Shown here: positions 16,246 to 25,317 of the stretch, piece after piece | Numbering within the stretch: the stretch's first letter is position 1 | Layout: every line of letters begins with the position of its first letter | Source of the DNA: a bacterium | GTDB lineage: Bacteria; Acidobacteriota; Polarisedimenticolia; Polarisedimenticolales; Polarisedimenticolaceae | NCBI GenBank assembly: GCA_024226515.1 | Contig: JAAELQ010000292.1 | Span: 1-64,000, forward strand | DNA: 64,000 bases | Direction: 5' to 3' | Position numbers and translations under genes: made by a program | The notes under the pieces: generated by a model | Told to the model about the DNA's origin: nothing | The model's database searches: none | Seen by the model: only the letters and a program-made list of their open reading frames with translations

Positions 16246-19044
16246 ATGCGTACGTCGTTCATCGTCACTGCCGCTCTTCTGCTGCTGTCGGTCCACTCTG
16301 CGGCGCCGGCCGTCACCGTCAATCTCGGCGCCAGCCAGGACAACCAGATCCAGTCGGACGACGAGAAGGGTTCCAACGGATCCGGATCGCACTTCTGCAT
16401 CGGCCGCACGGGACAACCCTCGACGCGCCGGGCCTTGATCAAGTTCGACATCTCCTCCGCCGGGATCCCGCCGGGCTCCACGATCGACAGCGTCACGCTG
16501 CGCCTCTATGAGAACGAGCAGGCCGGCGGCGGCACCTCGACCTACGGCGTCCACCGTCTCACCGCGGACTGGGGCGAGGGCAGCTCCAACGCCTCCGACG
16601 GCGAGTGCAAGGGCGACTCGGCCCGCAATAACGATGCGACGTGGAACTACAGCTTCTACGACGAGAACAACGAATCCAACTCGACCTCCTGGAATTCCAA
16701 CGGCGGCGACTACATCTCGACCGCGAGTGCTTCGGCCGGCGTCTCGAGCAACAACGGCTTCAAGACCTGGAGCTCGACCCAGCTGGCGGTGGACGTCCAG
16801 AACTGGTTCGACAACCCGTCGGTCAACTACGGCTGGCTGATCCGGCGAGCCTCCGAGAGCGGCAGCGCGAACGCCCTGCGCTTCACCAGCCGCCAGGGCA
16901 ACAGCAGCCAGCGCCCGCAACTGACGATCAACTACACGCCGCCCGCCGTGGACGGAGCGTGCTGCTTCTCGGGCCAGGTGTGTCAGACGGAGACCGCCGA
17001 GGATTGCGGCAACGCGGGCGGTACCTTCCAGGGCACGGGAACCTCGTGCGTGCCCAACCCCTGCCCGCCCGATCCCACGGGCGCCTGCTGCGCCGACGAC
17101 GGCACCTGCGCGGAGGTCACCGAGGCGACCTGCAACCTCCAGGGCTCGACCTACCACGGCGACGGCACGCTGTGCGCCGACATCGAGTGCCCGATCATCC
17201 TCGAGCCGTACGTCGACGCGCTCCCACTACCGGGCCCGGCCCAGCCGATCAGCGGCTCGATCGGCGGAACGGCGACCTACGAGATCGCAATGCGCGAGAT
17301 CCAGCAAAAGCTGCACCGCGACCTGCCGCCGACGACGCTCTGGGGCTACGGCGACGCGGCCGGCGTGTCGACCTATCCCGGCCCGACGATCGAGGCCTCC
17401 GTCGGCCAGCCGGTGACGGTCACCTGGATCAACGACATCCGCGACACCGCGCAAGCCGGCGATCCGTACCGTACCGACCACTACCTCGAGGTCGACGGCC
17501 TCGGGCCGGGCTGCACGCTGCACGGCGCCGAGGACGAGGCGATGGCGATCGTGCACCTGCACGGCGGCCACGTCCCTCACGAATTCGACGGTTACCCGGA
17601 AGACGCCTTCCTGCCGGGCAACCAGCAGACCTACGTCTACCCCAACACACAGAACGCGTCGACGATCTGGTACCACGACCACGCGCTGGGCATCACGCGA
17701 CTCAACGTCTACATGGGCCTGGCGGCGTACTACCTGATCCGTGACGCGTTCGAGGCGAGCCTCGGATTGCCGACCTGCCCCGACCCGGGGAATGCCTCGA
17801 GCTGTTACGAGATCCCGCTCGCGATCCAGGATCGCAAGTTCAATCCCGATGGCAGCCTGCATTACCCGGACCTGTGGCAGGATCACTTCTTCGGCGACAA
17901 GATGCTCGTCAACGGCAAGATCTGGCCGTTCCACGACGTGAAGCAGGGCAAGTATCGCTTCCGAGTGCTCAACGGCTGCAACGCCCGCACGCTGACGCTC
18001 AGCTTCGATCGCCAGGACGTGCCGGGAACGGCCGACGTGCCGTTCACGCTGATCGGCGTGGACGGCGGCCTGCGCGAGACCCCGCTGGCGCTGAACGAGA
18101 TCACGCTCTCCTCGGCGGAGCGCGCCGACATCGTCGTCGACTTCGGGGCGTTGCCCGCGGGTACGGAGGTCCTGCTGACGAACACCGCGCCGGCGCCGTG
18201 GCCGGGCAGTCCGGGCGTCGGCGTCATCCCCGAGGTGATGAAGTTCACCGTCCAGGGCAGCGCGGGTCACACCGCGGACCTGCCGACGACGCTGAAGCCG
18301 TTCGAACCGATCCCCGAGAGCCAGGCGGTGCGCACGCGCGACTTCGTGCTGAACAAGGAGAACGACGCCTGCGGCTCGATCTGGAAGCTGAACGGCCTCG
18401 GCTGGGACGACGTCACCGAGTACCCGCAGCTCGGCACGACCGAGATCTGGCGTTTCATCAACGACGGCAACACGATGCACCCGATGCACATGCACCTCGT
18501 GTTCTTCAACGTGCTCGACCGGACTCCGATCGGCGGCGGCGCACCGATCCCGCCGGACCCGTACGAGATCGGCTGGAAGGACACGGCCAAGGCGAATCCG
18601 AACCAGATCACCCGGGTGATCGCGAAGTTCACCGACTACGCCGGGCCGTTCGCATATCACTGTCACATCCTGGAGCACGAGGACCACGAGATGATGCGGC
18701 AGTTCCGGACGGTGCTGGCGATCGATCTCGAGATGCCGAGCCCGACGAGTCTCGTGTGGTCGGCGTCTCCCGGCGCCAGCGCCTACGACACCGTGCGCGG
18801 CGATCTCGGCACGCTGCGCAGCAGCGGCGGCGAGTTCGCAGCGGCGACCGAGCAGTGCCTCGGCCAGGTCAGCGGCACGTCGACGACGACGGCGGGCGAG
18901 CCTCCGCTGGCAACCGGTGAGGGGCACTGGTACCTGATCCGGCAAGTGGATCCCGGAGGAGCGAGTACGTACGACAGCGGTTCATCCGCTCAGGTCGACT
19001 TGCGCGATGCAGGGATCGCGGCCTCCGGTGTGGACTGTCCCTGA
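16246..19044 (+). CDS. Multicopper oxidase with N-terminal DNRLRE domain
   Basis: This is a 932-residue exported protein. The ATG at 16246 opens a signal peptide ending SAAPA. Residues about 22-235 are a DNRLRE-type jelly-roll (IKFDISSAGIPPG, DVQNWFDNP). About 238-320 hold two Cys-rich GACC repeats. About 325-830 form a CotA/bilirubin-oxidase-like multicopper oxidase with all copper motifs: HLHGGH (437-442), WYHDH (475-479), HPMHMH (745-750) and HCHILEHEDHEMM (805 on), the last giving the type 1 ligands. It probably oxidises Cu(I) or phenolic substrates outside the cytoplasm. The C-terminal 100 residues are a fibronectin-like module (YDTVRG to VDCP) shared with other exported proteins. It is divergent from cusBA, fitting copper defence. 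Confidence 0.9.
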   Translation: MRTSFIVTAALLLLSVHSAAPAVTVNLGASQDNQIQSDDEKGSNGSGSHFCIGRTGQPSTRRALIKFDISSAGIPPGSTIDSVTLRLYENEQAGGGTSTYGVHRLTADWGEGSSNASDGECKGDSARNNDATWNYSFYDENNESNSTSWNSNGGDYISTASASAGVSSNNGFKTWSSTQLAVDVQNWFDNPSVNYGWLIRRASESGSANALRFTSRQGNSSQRPQLTINYTPPAVDGACCFSGQVCQTETAEDCGNAGGTFQGTGTSCVPNPCPPDPTGACCADDGTCAEVTEATCNLQGSTYHGDGTLCADIECPIILEPYVDALPLPGPAQPISGSIGGTATYEIAMREIQQKLHRDLPPTTLWGYGDAAGVSTYPGPTIEASVGQPVTVTWINDIRDTAQAGDPYRTDHYLEVDGLGPGCTLHGAEDEAMAIVHLHGGHVPHEFDGYPEDAFLPGNQQTYVYPNTQNASTIWYHDHALGITRLNVYMGLAAYYLIRDAFEASLGLPTCPDPGNASSCYEIPLAIQDRKFNPDGSLHYPDLWQDHFFGDKMLVNGKIWPFHDVKQGKYRFRVLNGCNARTLTLSFDRQDVPGTADVPFTLIGVDGGLRETPLALNEITLSSAERADIVVDFGALPAGTEVLLTNTAPAPWPGSPGVGVIPEVMKFTVQGSAGHTADLPTTLKPFEPIPESQAVRTRDFVLNKENDACGSIWKLNGLGWDDVTEYPQLGTTEIWRFINDGNTMHPMHMHLVFFNVLDRTPIGGGAPIPPDPYEIGWKDTAKANPNQITRVIAKFTDYAGPFAYHCHILEHEDHEMMRQFRTVLAIDLEMPSPTSLVWSASPGASAYDTVRGDLGTLRSSGGEFAAATEQCLGQVSGTSTTTAGEPPLATGEGHWYLIRQVDPGGASTYDSGSSAQVDLRDAGIAASGVDCP

Positions 19045-19113
19045 TCCGTCAGGCGGAGTCGCGATCGGCGGGCCGGTCCCGCCACCGTCGAGTCGCTGAT
19101 CTTCGTCGCCGGC

Positions 19114-19485
19114 GTGGTCGGTCTCTGGCTGGGCTGGAAGCGGTTTTGCGCCGCCAAGGTCGAATCGCGCATGCTCAAGCGGGATCTCGAACACGCTCTC
19201 GACGAGGCGCGACGTTGGCGCGAGGAGAGCCGAGTCTTGATCGACGGCCTCGGAGCGGCGATCGACCGCCAGTTTCAACGCTGGAGGCTGACACCGGCCG
19301 AGGCACAGGTCGGCATGCTGCTGCTGAAGGGTCTGAGCCACCGCGACGTGGCTCAGGTACGGCAAACGTCCGAGCGAACCGTACGGGAGCAAGCGCGGTC
19401 GCTGTACCGCAAGGCCGGGCTGTCCGGAAGATCCGAGCTCGCCGCCTTTTTTCTCGAAGACTTGTTGATCCCGCTCCGGTCCTAG
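19114..19485 (+). CDS. LuxR-type HTH protein with possible membrane anchor
   Basis: The C-terminal 65 residues form a clear LuxR/GerE-type helix-turn-helix: LTPAEAQVGMLLLKGLSHRD, then VRQTSERTVREQARSLYRKAGLSGRSEL. A charged coiled-coil-like helix (KRDLEHALDEARRWREESR) comes before it. A hydrophobic stretch (ESLIFVAGVVGLWLGW) begins upstream of the only GTG, at 19114. No ATG, GTG or TTG lies upstream between it and the multicopper oxidase stop, which is in the same frame; a CTG at 19096 is possible. The true start is therefore uncertain, and the anchor may be complete only with a non-standard start. It may regulate the upstream oxidase, but this is inferred only from position. Confidence 0.7.
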   Translation: MVGLWLGWKRFCAAKVESRMLKRDLEHALDEARRWREESRVLIDGLGAAIDRQFQRWRLTPAEAQVGMLLLKGLSHRDVAQVRQTSERTVREQARSLYRKAGLSGRSELAAFFLEDLLIPLRS

Positions 19486-19592
19486 GCGCGAATCCGGACC
19501 CCGTGGGTCCGCTGAGCCCGCGGTCCGATCCCGGCCCCGCCGTACATTGCATCGTTCGGAAGCGGGGCCTTGATTCGATGCCGGAGGTTCTC

Positions 19593-20732
19593 ATGCGACA
19601 GCCCGTGATCCTGGGAGTGTTTCTGCTGCTGCTCATCGCGCCCGGCGCGGCGGCACAGAACGAGCCGCCCGAGGCCGAGGACGACCTGTACGCGACCTCG
19701 CCCGGCGACAACCTCAGCGTCGACTTCGAGGACGGCGTGCTGGTCAACGACACGGATGCGGACGACGACCCGTTGACCGCGATCCTCGTGGACGATCCGG
19801 TCTCGGGCGGAGTCGCCAACCTGTTCCCGGACGGGTCGTTCGAGTACGAGCCGCCGGACGGGTTCGTCGGCACGGACAGCTTCACCTACCGCGCGTTCGA
19901 CGGAACCGACACCAGCAACCTGGCCACGGTAGAGGTCGACGTGGAGGGCACGCCCGGCTTCTCGGTGTACGTCGACGAGACGGCCTTCCTGAACGCCCTC
20001 GCGGCGCTGGGACTCGACGCGACCGTGGAGAGCTTCGAGGACGATGTCATCTGGGGCGGAGTGCGCTCGACGATCGTCGGCGGCAACTTCACGGCGCCGT
20101 TCGTCGACAGCCTCGGAGTGCGCTGGATGGGGAACAACCCCGACAGCGAGGTCACGACCAGCACCGGACCGCCGCGCTCGGGCCAGTGGGGCTTCTACGA
20201 GCTTCCACATGGAAGCTACCTGACCGGCGTCGACTGCCACTTGCCGGGCAACTGCACGGACGGCTTCGTCGGAGTCTCGTCACCGACGCTGTATGCCGTG
20301 GGCGGCTGGCTCGAGGGCTTCCACGGATCGAAGATCCGCTTCGTTCTGGATGGAGACAGGATCGGCAACTTCGGCGACGATGCGATCGTCGGCAACATCC
20401 ACGAGTTCTTCGGCGTGGTGGACCCCGCGGGCTTCCACTCGTTCGAGGTGCAGGAACTCGAAGGCACGAACGACGACGCGAAGTACATCTGGGCCGACGA
20501 CTTCACCTTCGGAACCCCGAGCGGCATCACGCTGAGCGCGCTGCGCGGGGCCGACCCGGGCGACGTCGTGCTGCAGTGGCTGGGAGGCCAACCCGACTTC
20601 GCGGTGTATCGCTCGGCGGACCCCGCGACGCTGCTCAACCCGGCGAACGAACTCGGCCAGTCGAGCGATCGGCACTGGACCGATCCCCTGCCGCCGGGAC
20701 AACTGCTGTTCTATCGGGTCGTCATCCCCTGA
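19593..20732 (+). CDS. Secreted protein with cadherin-like/Ig repeat
   Basis: This 379-residue exported protein uses the ATG at 19593, preceded 5 nt upstream by GGAGG; a signal peptide ends APGAAAQ. Residues about 22-110 hold a tandem-95/cadherin-like repeat (VLVNDTDADDDPLTA to GTDSFTYRAFDG). About 115-310 form a lectin-like or PEP-CTERM-type beta-sandwich: VESFEDD, GSYLTGVDCHLPGNC and KIRFVLDGDRIG. The last 70 residues are a fibronectin-like module ending RVVIP, but without the terminal Cys-Pro seen in its relatives. No catalytic residues are evident. The protein is probably extracellular or surface-bound. Its stop lies 10 nt from the end of the convergent gene. Confidence 0.75.
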   Translation: MRQPVILGVFLLLLIAPGAAAQNEPPEAEDDLYATSPGDNLSVDFEDGVLVNDTDADDDPLTAILVDDPVSGGVANLFPDGSFEYEPPDGFVGTDSFTYRAFDGTDTSNLATVEVDVEGTPGFSVYVDETAFLNALAALGLDATVESFEDDVIWGGVRSTIVGGNFTAPFVDSLGVRWMGNNPDSEVTTSTGPPRSGQWGFYELPHGSYLTGVDCHLPGNCTDGFVGVSSPTLYAVGGWLEGFHGSKIRFVLDGDRIGNFGDDAIVGNIHEFFGVVDPAGFHSFEVQELEGTNDDAKYIWADDFTFGTPSGITLSALRGADPGDVVLQWLGGQPDFAVYRSADPATLLNPANELGQSSDRHWTDPLPPGQLLFYRVVIP

Positions 20733-20742
20733 CCCGAGCGAC

Positions 20743-22026
20743 TCACACTGCCGGGATCGGTGCGCCGTGCAACCGTTCGGCCGCGACGACGCCGATGCCG
20801 CGCTCGGTCAGGGCATGCGCGGTGCGCTCGACGGCATGGCACTTGTCCAGGAAGTTCAGCTCGAGGTGCTCCCAGTCGCCCGCCTCGATCACCTCGTCGC
20901 GTTCGCGGAAGTAATCCAGGATGTCGGACGGGTGCTCGCGCCCCTGCTCCATGTCCGGGTCCCCGCCCTCGTGCTTGGCCGAGATGTTGGCGACGCGCGG
21001 TGCGACCTCCAGCAGCTCGTCGCGCCGGTTGTAGGGCTGACGGACGATGCTCTTCCACGTCTCGGTGATGTGATGCTCGAAGCGCACCATCTCCTCGAGG
21101 CCCAGGCTGCGCCGGAACTGCGCGGTGATCTCCAGCGTCTCGTTGTCGGTCGAGTTGCTCCAGTTGAAGCCGACGAGCGGTGTCGTGCCGTCGTCGCGCG
21201 AGAACAGCTTGGCGCCGAGCAGCGTCCACAGGCCGGCGTACGGGTTGTCGTTGCCCAAGAAGACGGAGATCTTGAACTCGATGTCGACGCCCAGCCGGTG
21301 CAACAGGTAGCCGAGCATCACGGTGCCGGGGTTGACGTTGAGCACCTGGCGCACCCCGTACTCGGTGTAAAAGTGCAGGTACTCGTCCAGCCACCGCAGC
21401 GCGTGGCCGTTCGGCTGGCCCACACCGCCGAAGTAGCCGGTGATCGTCTCGGGCCCGCCGAGATGAACGTTCGATCCGTCGGTGCCGCGCGTATCCAGCG
21501 TCTCGACCCAGCTGGCGCCGATGAGGTCCATCGCGGCCGCGAAGGCGGCGAGGTCGCCGTCCTGTTCTTGTTCCTTCATGTTGCGTACGCGGATGAAGCG
21601 CCCGGGCAGCAGCGTTCTTTTCTCGATCGCGCGATGGGCGGCCCGGATCAACCAGGGGAAGTACTGACACGCGCTGACCTCGAGCGTGACCGCGACGTCG
21701 TCGTCGAACTGCACGGAGTCGTGCTTCTTGCCGAGGACATCACGCCTGTAATCGTCAAGACTGACGAACGCTCCGGCGTCGCGCTGCGAACGCAACCACT
21801 CGAGATCGGCCACGTACTCGGGCCGCACCCGCTCGACGCGCTGCATCAGGCTCTCGAAGCGGCCGGATTCCCGCGCCTTGTGGTTGATCTCCTCCGGGGT
21901 CCCGTACCGCGCGACCACGTCGAGCATGTCGTTGACGATGCGCGCCTCCGGATCCAGAAGCAGCGAGTTGACCGCCTCCAGCCGATCGTCGGAGATCGCG
22001 AGCCGTTTGCGTAGATCTTCCCTCAT
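20743..22026 (-). CDS. Unrecognised conserved-looking cytosolic protein (427 aa)
   Basis: I do not recognise this family. The protein has no signal peptide or membrane segment. It shows alternating beta/alpha character with several well-formed motifs: VNVNPGTVMLGYLLHRLGVD, FKISVFLGNDNPYAGLW, VGFNWSNSTDNETLEI and MVRFEHHITETWKSIV. The cluster of Asn, Asp and His in these segments looks like an enzyme active site, perhaps in a TIM-barrel-like fold. The ATG at 22026 has GGGAGG 6 nt upstream. It stands alone on the minus strand between secreted-protein genes. A role in amino-acid or cofactor chemistry is possible but only a guess. Confidence 0.7.
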   Translation of the reverse strand: MREDLRKRLAISDDRLEAVNSLLLDPEARIVNDMLDVVARYGTPEEINHKARESGRFESLMQRVERVRPEYVADLEWLRSQRDAGAFVSLDDYRRDVLGKKHDSVQFDDDVAVTLEVSACQYFPWLIRAAHRAIEKRTLLPGRFIRVRNMKEQEQDGDLAAFAAAMDLIGASWVETLDTRGTDGSNVHLGGPETITGYFGGVGQPNGHALRWLDEYLHFYTEYGVRQVLNVNPGTVMLGYLLHRLGVDIEFKISVFLGNDNPYAGLWTLLGAKLFSRDDGTTPLVGFNWSNSTDNETLEITAQFRRSLGLEEMVRFEHHITETWKSIVRQPYNRRDELLEVAPRVANISAKHEGGDPDMEQGREHPSDILDYFRERDEVIEAGDWEHLELNFLDKCHAVERTAHALTERGIGVVAAERLHGAPIPAV

Positions 22027-22149
22027 CCCAGGCCTCCCGTTTCGCGGACACTACCCTTGAATTCTAGGGATCGGGAGCTGCGGGCTCGCGGCCGAAAACG
22101 GACCCCGGGCGGAGCGTTCTAATGCGGACGGCGTCGGTCGAGAAGGCCG

Positions 22150-23352
22150 TCAGCAGGGACCCTGGCGCGTGTCCGTCAGGTTGTTCTGGAACGACTTGTT
22201 CGCGCCCGGGTTCGTCTGCGGCAGAGCGGACTCGTCGCACACCGCCGGCGCCGTGCAGATGGGAGCGGCCGGCAAGAACGGGCAGGTCCCGACGGGGAGC
22301 CCCGTGTTGCCGCGCAGCGTGTTGCCGCCGTACGTGTTGCCGGTGCTCGTGCCGAGGAAGTAGATGCCGTAGCCCTGGTTCTGGTTGAACTGGTTGTCGA
22401 CGATGTGGTTGCGGTCCGACTCGTCGAGGAACAGGCCGTGGCCGCCGAACGGCGCCTCGCCCTCGAGCTTGTTCGACGCGCTGTTGCCCGAGATCGTGCA
22501 ATCGTCGGCGCGGATCAACTCCAGGGCGCTGAACTCGCCCTCGCTGAGCACGTTGCAGGTCAGCTTGCACTGTTCGGCGTCCCAGATCGCGATCGACGAC
22601 CCGCCACCCACGACGTTGTTCTCGGCGACGATCAGCGACTTCGAGAACTGGATCCAGATGCCGATGCTGTCGAACGCCTCGCTGTCGATCTTGGCGGCGA
22701 TGTGGTTTTCCTGGATCGTGACCGAGTGGTTCTCCGTCGGGATGTCGACCCCGATCGCCGTGTCGCGGATCACGTTGCCCGAGATCACACCCGAGACGAC
22801 GTTGGACGCCGAGATCTCGATCCCGGATCCGGAGACGTCGTCCACGCCGACGATGACGTTGCCGCGAATGGCGAAGTTGTTGACGTCGATCAGCTGGATC
22901 TGCTCGTCGCCCGCCGACGCCTTCACCGACTCGATGACGACGCGATCCTCCTCGGTGGCCGCACCGCTGACCGTCACGACATCTCCGGATACCGAGCCGA
23001 CGGTGGGCGACGGAACCCCGCTGAACTGCGAGGTCAACGATCCGTTGCGCAGCGTGAAGCTACGCAGATCCGTGACCTCGACGACTGCGGTGGCCAGCGG
23101 GTGCCCCGTCAACGTGAAGCCGTTGAGGTCGATCTCGACGTTCTGCGCCTGGGCCGGATCGCCGATGATGCGAATCACGGGGGTCGCCGACGCGGCCGTG
23201 ATGTCCCGCGTCACGACGTACTGCCCGGTGATGTCCGCCGCCGTGCCGTCGAGGACGATGGGCTCGAAGATCGGCACGCGCCCCTCCTCCGCGAGCGCGG
23301 GGAGGCAAGCGAGCGCGACGATCGACAGCGCGACGGCGGTGGTTCTGTTCAT
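22150..23352 (-). CDS. Secreted right-handed parallel beta-helix protein
   Basis: This 400-residue exported protein has a signal peptide (LSIVALACLPALAEE). The body is a ladder of pectate-lyase/NosD-like beta-helix coils, with repeated N-x-I/V steps such as NNFAIRGNVIVGVDD, VVSGVISGNVIRDTAIG, ENHIAAKID, DRNHIVDNQFNQNQG and NTYGGNTLRGN. Such proteins bind or cleave polysaccharides; no catalytic triad can be assigned. The last 50 residues contain paired cysteines (GTCPF, PICTAPAVCDES and a terminal PC). The ATG at 23352 follows a strong GGAGGAGG 6 nt upstream. It is divergent from the Cys-rich secreted-protein gene at 23579. Confidence 0.8.
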   Translation of the reverse strand: MNRTTAVALSIVALACLPALAEEGRVPIFEPIVLDGTAADITGQYVVTRDITAASATPVIRIIGDPAQAQNVEIDLNGFTLTGHPLATAVVEVTDLRSFTLRNGSLTSQFSGVPSPTVGSVSGDVVTVSGAATEEDRVVIESVKASAGDEQIQLIDVNNFAIRGNVIVGVDDVSGSGIEISASNVVSGVISGNVIRDTAIGVDIPTENHSVTIQENHIAAKIDSEAFDSIGIWIQFSKSLIVAENNVVGGGSSIAIWDAEQCKLTCNVLSEGEFSALELIRADDCTISGNSASNKLEGEAPFGGHGLFLDESDRNHIVDNQFNQNQGYGIYFLGTSTGNTYGGNTLRGNTGLPVGTCPFLPAAPICTAPAVCDESALPQTNPGANKSFQNNLTDTRQGPC

Positions 23353-23439
23353 CTCGACCTCCTCCGGATCGGTGATTCTCGACGCGTGGGCGGAGTCTGT
23401 TGGCCCGATCATACGCGAGAACTGCTCGAGCTGAACCGT

Positions 23440-23486
23440 CGCGAGAATTACAAGAATCGATTCGGCTTGTATCGCGGCACTTTTTT
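23440..23486. promoter_or_regulatory. Interrupted inverted repeat and T-tract in a divergent promoter region
   Basis: CGCGA (23440-23444) and TACAAG (23449-23454) pair with CTTGTA (23466-23471) and TCGCG (23472-23476), with a 4-nt bulge and an 11-nt loop carrying AATCGATT. A T6 run follows at 23481-23486. It lies between two divergent secreted-protein genes. It could be an operator for both, or a terminator-like element in the + gene's leader. Confidence 0.45.
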
Positions 23487-23578
23487 GCAGAAAGAAAGAC
23501 TGTCTTGCTCGCGATGGGTGGACAATGGGAGACACGCACCCGCGCGAACGTGCCGGGCCACACCATGGGGGAAACGAC

Positions 23579-25222
23579 ATGATCGACCGACACCGTGAGA
23601 CCGCCACCCGACCGCATCGCAGCTCGAGACTCTCGCTCGGCGTCGCGATCGTCATCCTCGCCGCCCTGCCGGCCCTCGGCCTGGGCGCACCGGAATGCCG
23701 CGACGCGTTCTACTCGCCGGCGACACCGCAGTTCGCCGGCGGCGCCGTGATCTACCCGCAGAACGCCTACGCCGTCGGGTCGGGTAGCCCGCTCGCGGGC
23801 GACGTCTTTCCCACGCAGTTCCTGCAGGGCATGCAGATCGACGCGCTGCACGCGATCTCGCCGTACGAGATGCTGTTCAGCGTCGACCGCCCGGGCATCT
23901 ACAGCAACGCGACGGAGTCGCTCGTGCTGTTTCCGAACCGGCCGTACCTCGTGACGAGCTGGGGCGGCGTTGAGGTCTCGGAGGTGCCGGAGTGGGACGC
24001 CCTCGGCATCCAGCTGCGCACGCTGAACGCGTTGCACTACGCGGGAGGTTGCTTCGCGTTCTCGGTCAGCGCGCCGGAGTTCGCGCCGGGGGTCGGCGTG
24101 CTCTATCCGTCGCAGGTGCACCGCAAGTGCCCCGGGGAGGCCTCCGAGATCGTGCTCAACGGAGCGAGCCTCGGAATCGGAAACGTCGACGCCGTGCATC
24201 TCTCCGACGAGGACGTGGAGTTTTCGAGTGCGACGAATCGCTTCCTGTGGGGCGGGCCGCTCGTCGCCAACCAGAGCACGTACCGCTGCGCGCCCGTCGG
24301 CGGCAGCTGCGCGCCGGGCGGCGTGACGCCCGGCTTCAACGGCGCGGCGATCGGATTGCAGAACCTGAACGCCTTCACCGAGGGCGACGGCATGACGTGC
24401 GACGACGGCAACGGCTGCACCGTGGACACGTGCCAGGACGAAGTCTGCGTGGGAGAAGTTCCGGATACCTGTTTCGGAAACTGCATCCAGTGCGGCGACG
24501 TCGTGGTGGACGAGAACGACACCGCTCCGCCGATCGGACCGGGCGAGCCCACAATGGACTGCTCCGACGACCCGTTGAGCGACGTCCTGGGCCCCGGCGT
24601 GTGGTATTCGTTCATCGGCACCGGCGACTGGGTCCGGCTCTCGACCTGCGACACGACCACATTCGACACCAGGATCGACGTCTTCCAGGGCGACTGCGAC
24701 GCGCTGGAGTGCGTGGCGGGCAACGACGACGCGGAAGGCTGCGGCGGATTCAGCTCGGTCCTCGGGTTCCAGAGCGAGGAGGGAGAGATCTACTCCATCT
24801 TCGTCAGCGGCTTCGGCGGCGCCACGGGCAGTTACGAGCTGAGAGTCTGCCCCGAGTGCGAGATCACGGACGTCGCGCTCGATCCGTTCTGGATTCCCGA
24901 CGGCGGTCTGTTCTGCCAGGCCGACGGGACCTACTTCGCGTCGTTCCGGATCGACGGGCCGACGATCGACACCCTCCCGCGCAACGGGGACGGCACCGTC
25001 GACAGCAGCGACTGGCGGGTCGTGATCGACGGCGCCGAATACCCGGCCATCGGCGCGGGATTCGACGAAGTCACGGTTCCGGGGACGACCTACCTCTACT
25101 TCGAGGTGATCGGCATCCCGGGCGACGGAGATCCGAACGTCGACGTAACCGTCGAGGTCGGCGGGGACTGCACGTTTACCGCGGTCGACCTGTACGACGA
25201 GCCGGCTTGCGTGCAACCGTGA
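23579..25222 (+). CDS. Cys-rich secreted protein with PPC-like domain
   Basis: This 547-residue exported protein starts at the ATG at 23579 after a GGGGGAAA sequence; the signal peptide ends ALGLGAPE. The first 270 residues contain repeated beta-strand units (FAGGAVIYPQNAYAV and SPYEMLFSVDRPG-type). These are followed by a CDDGNGCTVDTC Cys-rich knot (about 277-300), of the kind common in secreted proteins of large-genome bacteria. Residues about 320-450 resemble a bacterial pre-peptidase C-terminal/CUB-like sandwich: GVWYSFIGTGDWVRLSTCD, FDTRIDVFQGDC and SYELRVCPEC. A last beta-domain ends ACVQP. I see no catalytic motif. Function unknown, probably adhesion or substrate binding. Confidence 0.75.
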   Translation: MIDRHRETATRPHRSSRLSLGVAIVILAALPALGLGAPECRDAFYSPATPQFAGGAVIYPQNAYAVGSGSPLAGDVFPTQFLQGMQIDALHAISPYEMLFSVDRPGIYSNATESLVLFPNRPYLVTSWGGVEVSEVPEWDALGIQLRTLNALHYAGGCFAFSVSAPEFAPGVGVLYPSQVHRKCPGEASEIVLNGASLGIGNVDAVHLSDEDVEFSSATNRFLWGGPLVANQSTYRCAPVGGSCAPGGVTPGFNGAAIGLQNLNAFTEGDGMTCDDGNGCTVDTCQDEVCVGEVPDTCFGNCIQCGDVVVDENDTAPPIGPGEPTMDCSDDPLSDVLGPGVWYSFIGTGDWVRLSTCDTTTFDTRIDVFQGDCDALECVAGNDDAEGCGGFSSVLGFQSEEGEIYSIFVSGFGGATGSYELRVCPECEITDVALDPFWIPDGGLFCQADGTYFASFRIDGPTIDTLPRNGDGTVDSSDWRVVIDGAEYPAIGAGFDEVTVPGTTYLYFEVIGIPGDGDPNVDVTVEVGGDCTFTAVDLYDEPACVQP

Positions 25223-25226
25223 GACA

Positions 25227-25276
25227 GGGGTCGGACGATACGGCGTCGCATCGGTGATGCTGCATGGTCTGACCCC
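25227..25276. repeat. REP-like nested palindrome, copy B
   Basis: GGGGTCGGAC (25227-25236) and GTCTGACCCC (25267-25276) pair with one G-T wobble, enclosing a perfect inner hairpin GCATC-GGT-GATGC (25248-25260). It starts 5 nt after the stop of the Cys-rich secreted-protein gene, a placement typical of REP elements and consistent with transcript-end stabilisation or termination. Confidence 0.65.
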
Positions 25277-25280
25277 ACCG

Positions 25281-25310
25281 TTCGACCTCCGGGGCGAAAG
25301 CGGTTACGAT
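25281..25310 (+). promoter_or_regulatory. Candidate promoter of the glycan operon (leaderless)
   Basis: TTCGAC (25281-25286) and TACGAT (25305-25310) are spaced by 18 nt. The -10-like box ends 7 nt before the ATG at 25318, which would put the transcription start at or next to the start codon. No Shine-Dalgarno is seen for that gene, which agrees with a leaderless message. Confidence 0.4.
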
Positions 25311-25317
25311 TCCGCGA

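Noticed and set aside
19042..19044. Second selenocysteine codon joining the multicopper oxidase to the HTH frame
   Set aside because: The oxidase ends in VDCP like other tail modules, and there is no redox motif around the TGA, so it is a real stop.
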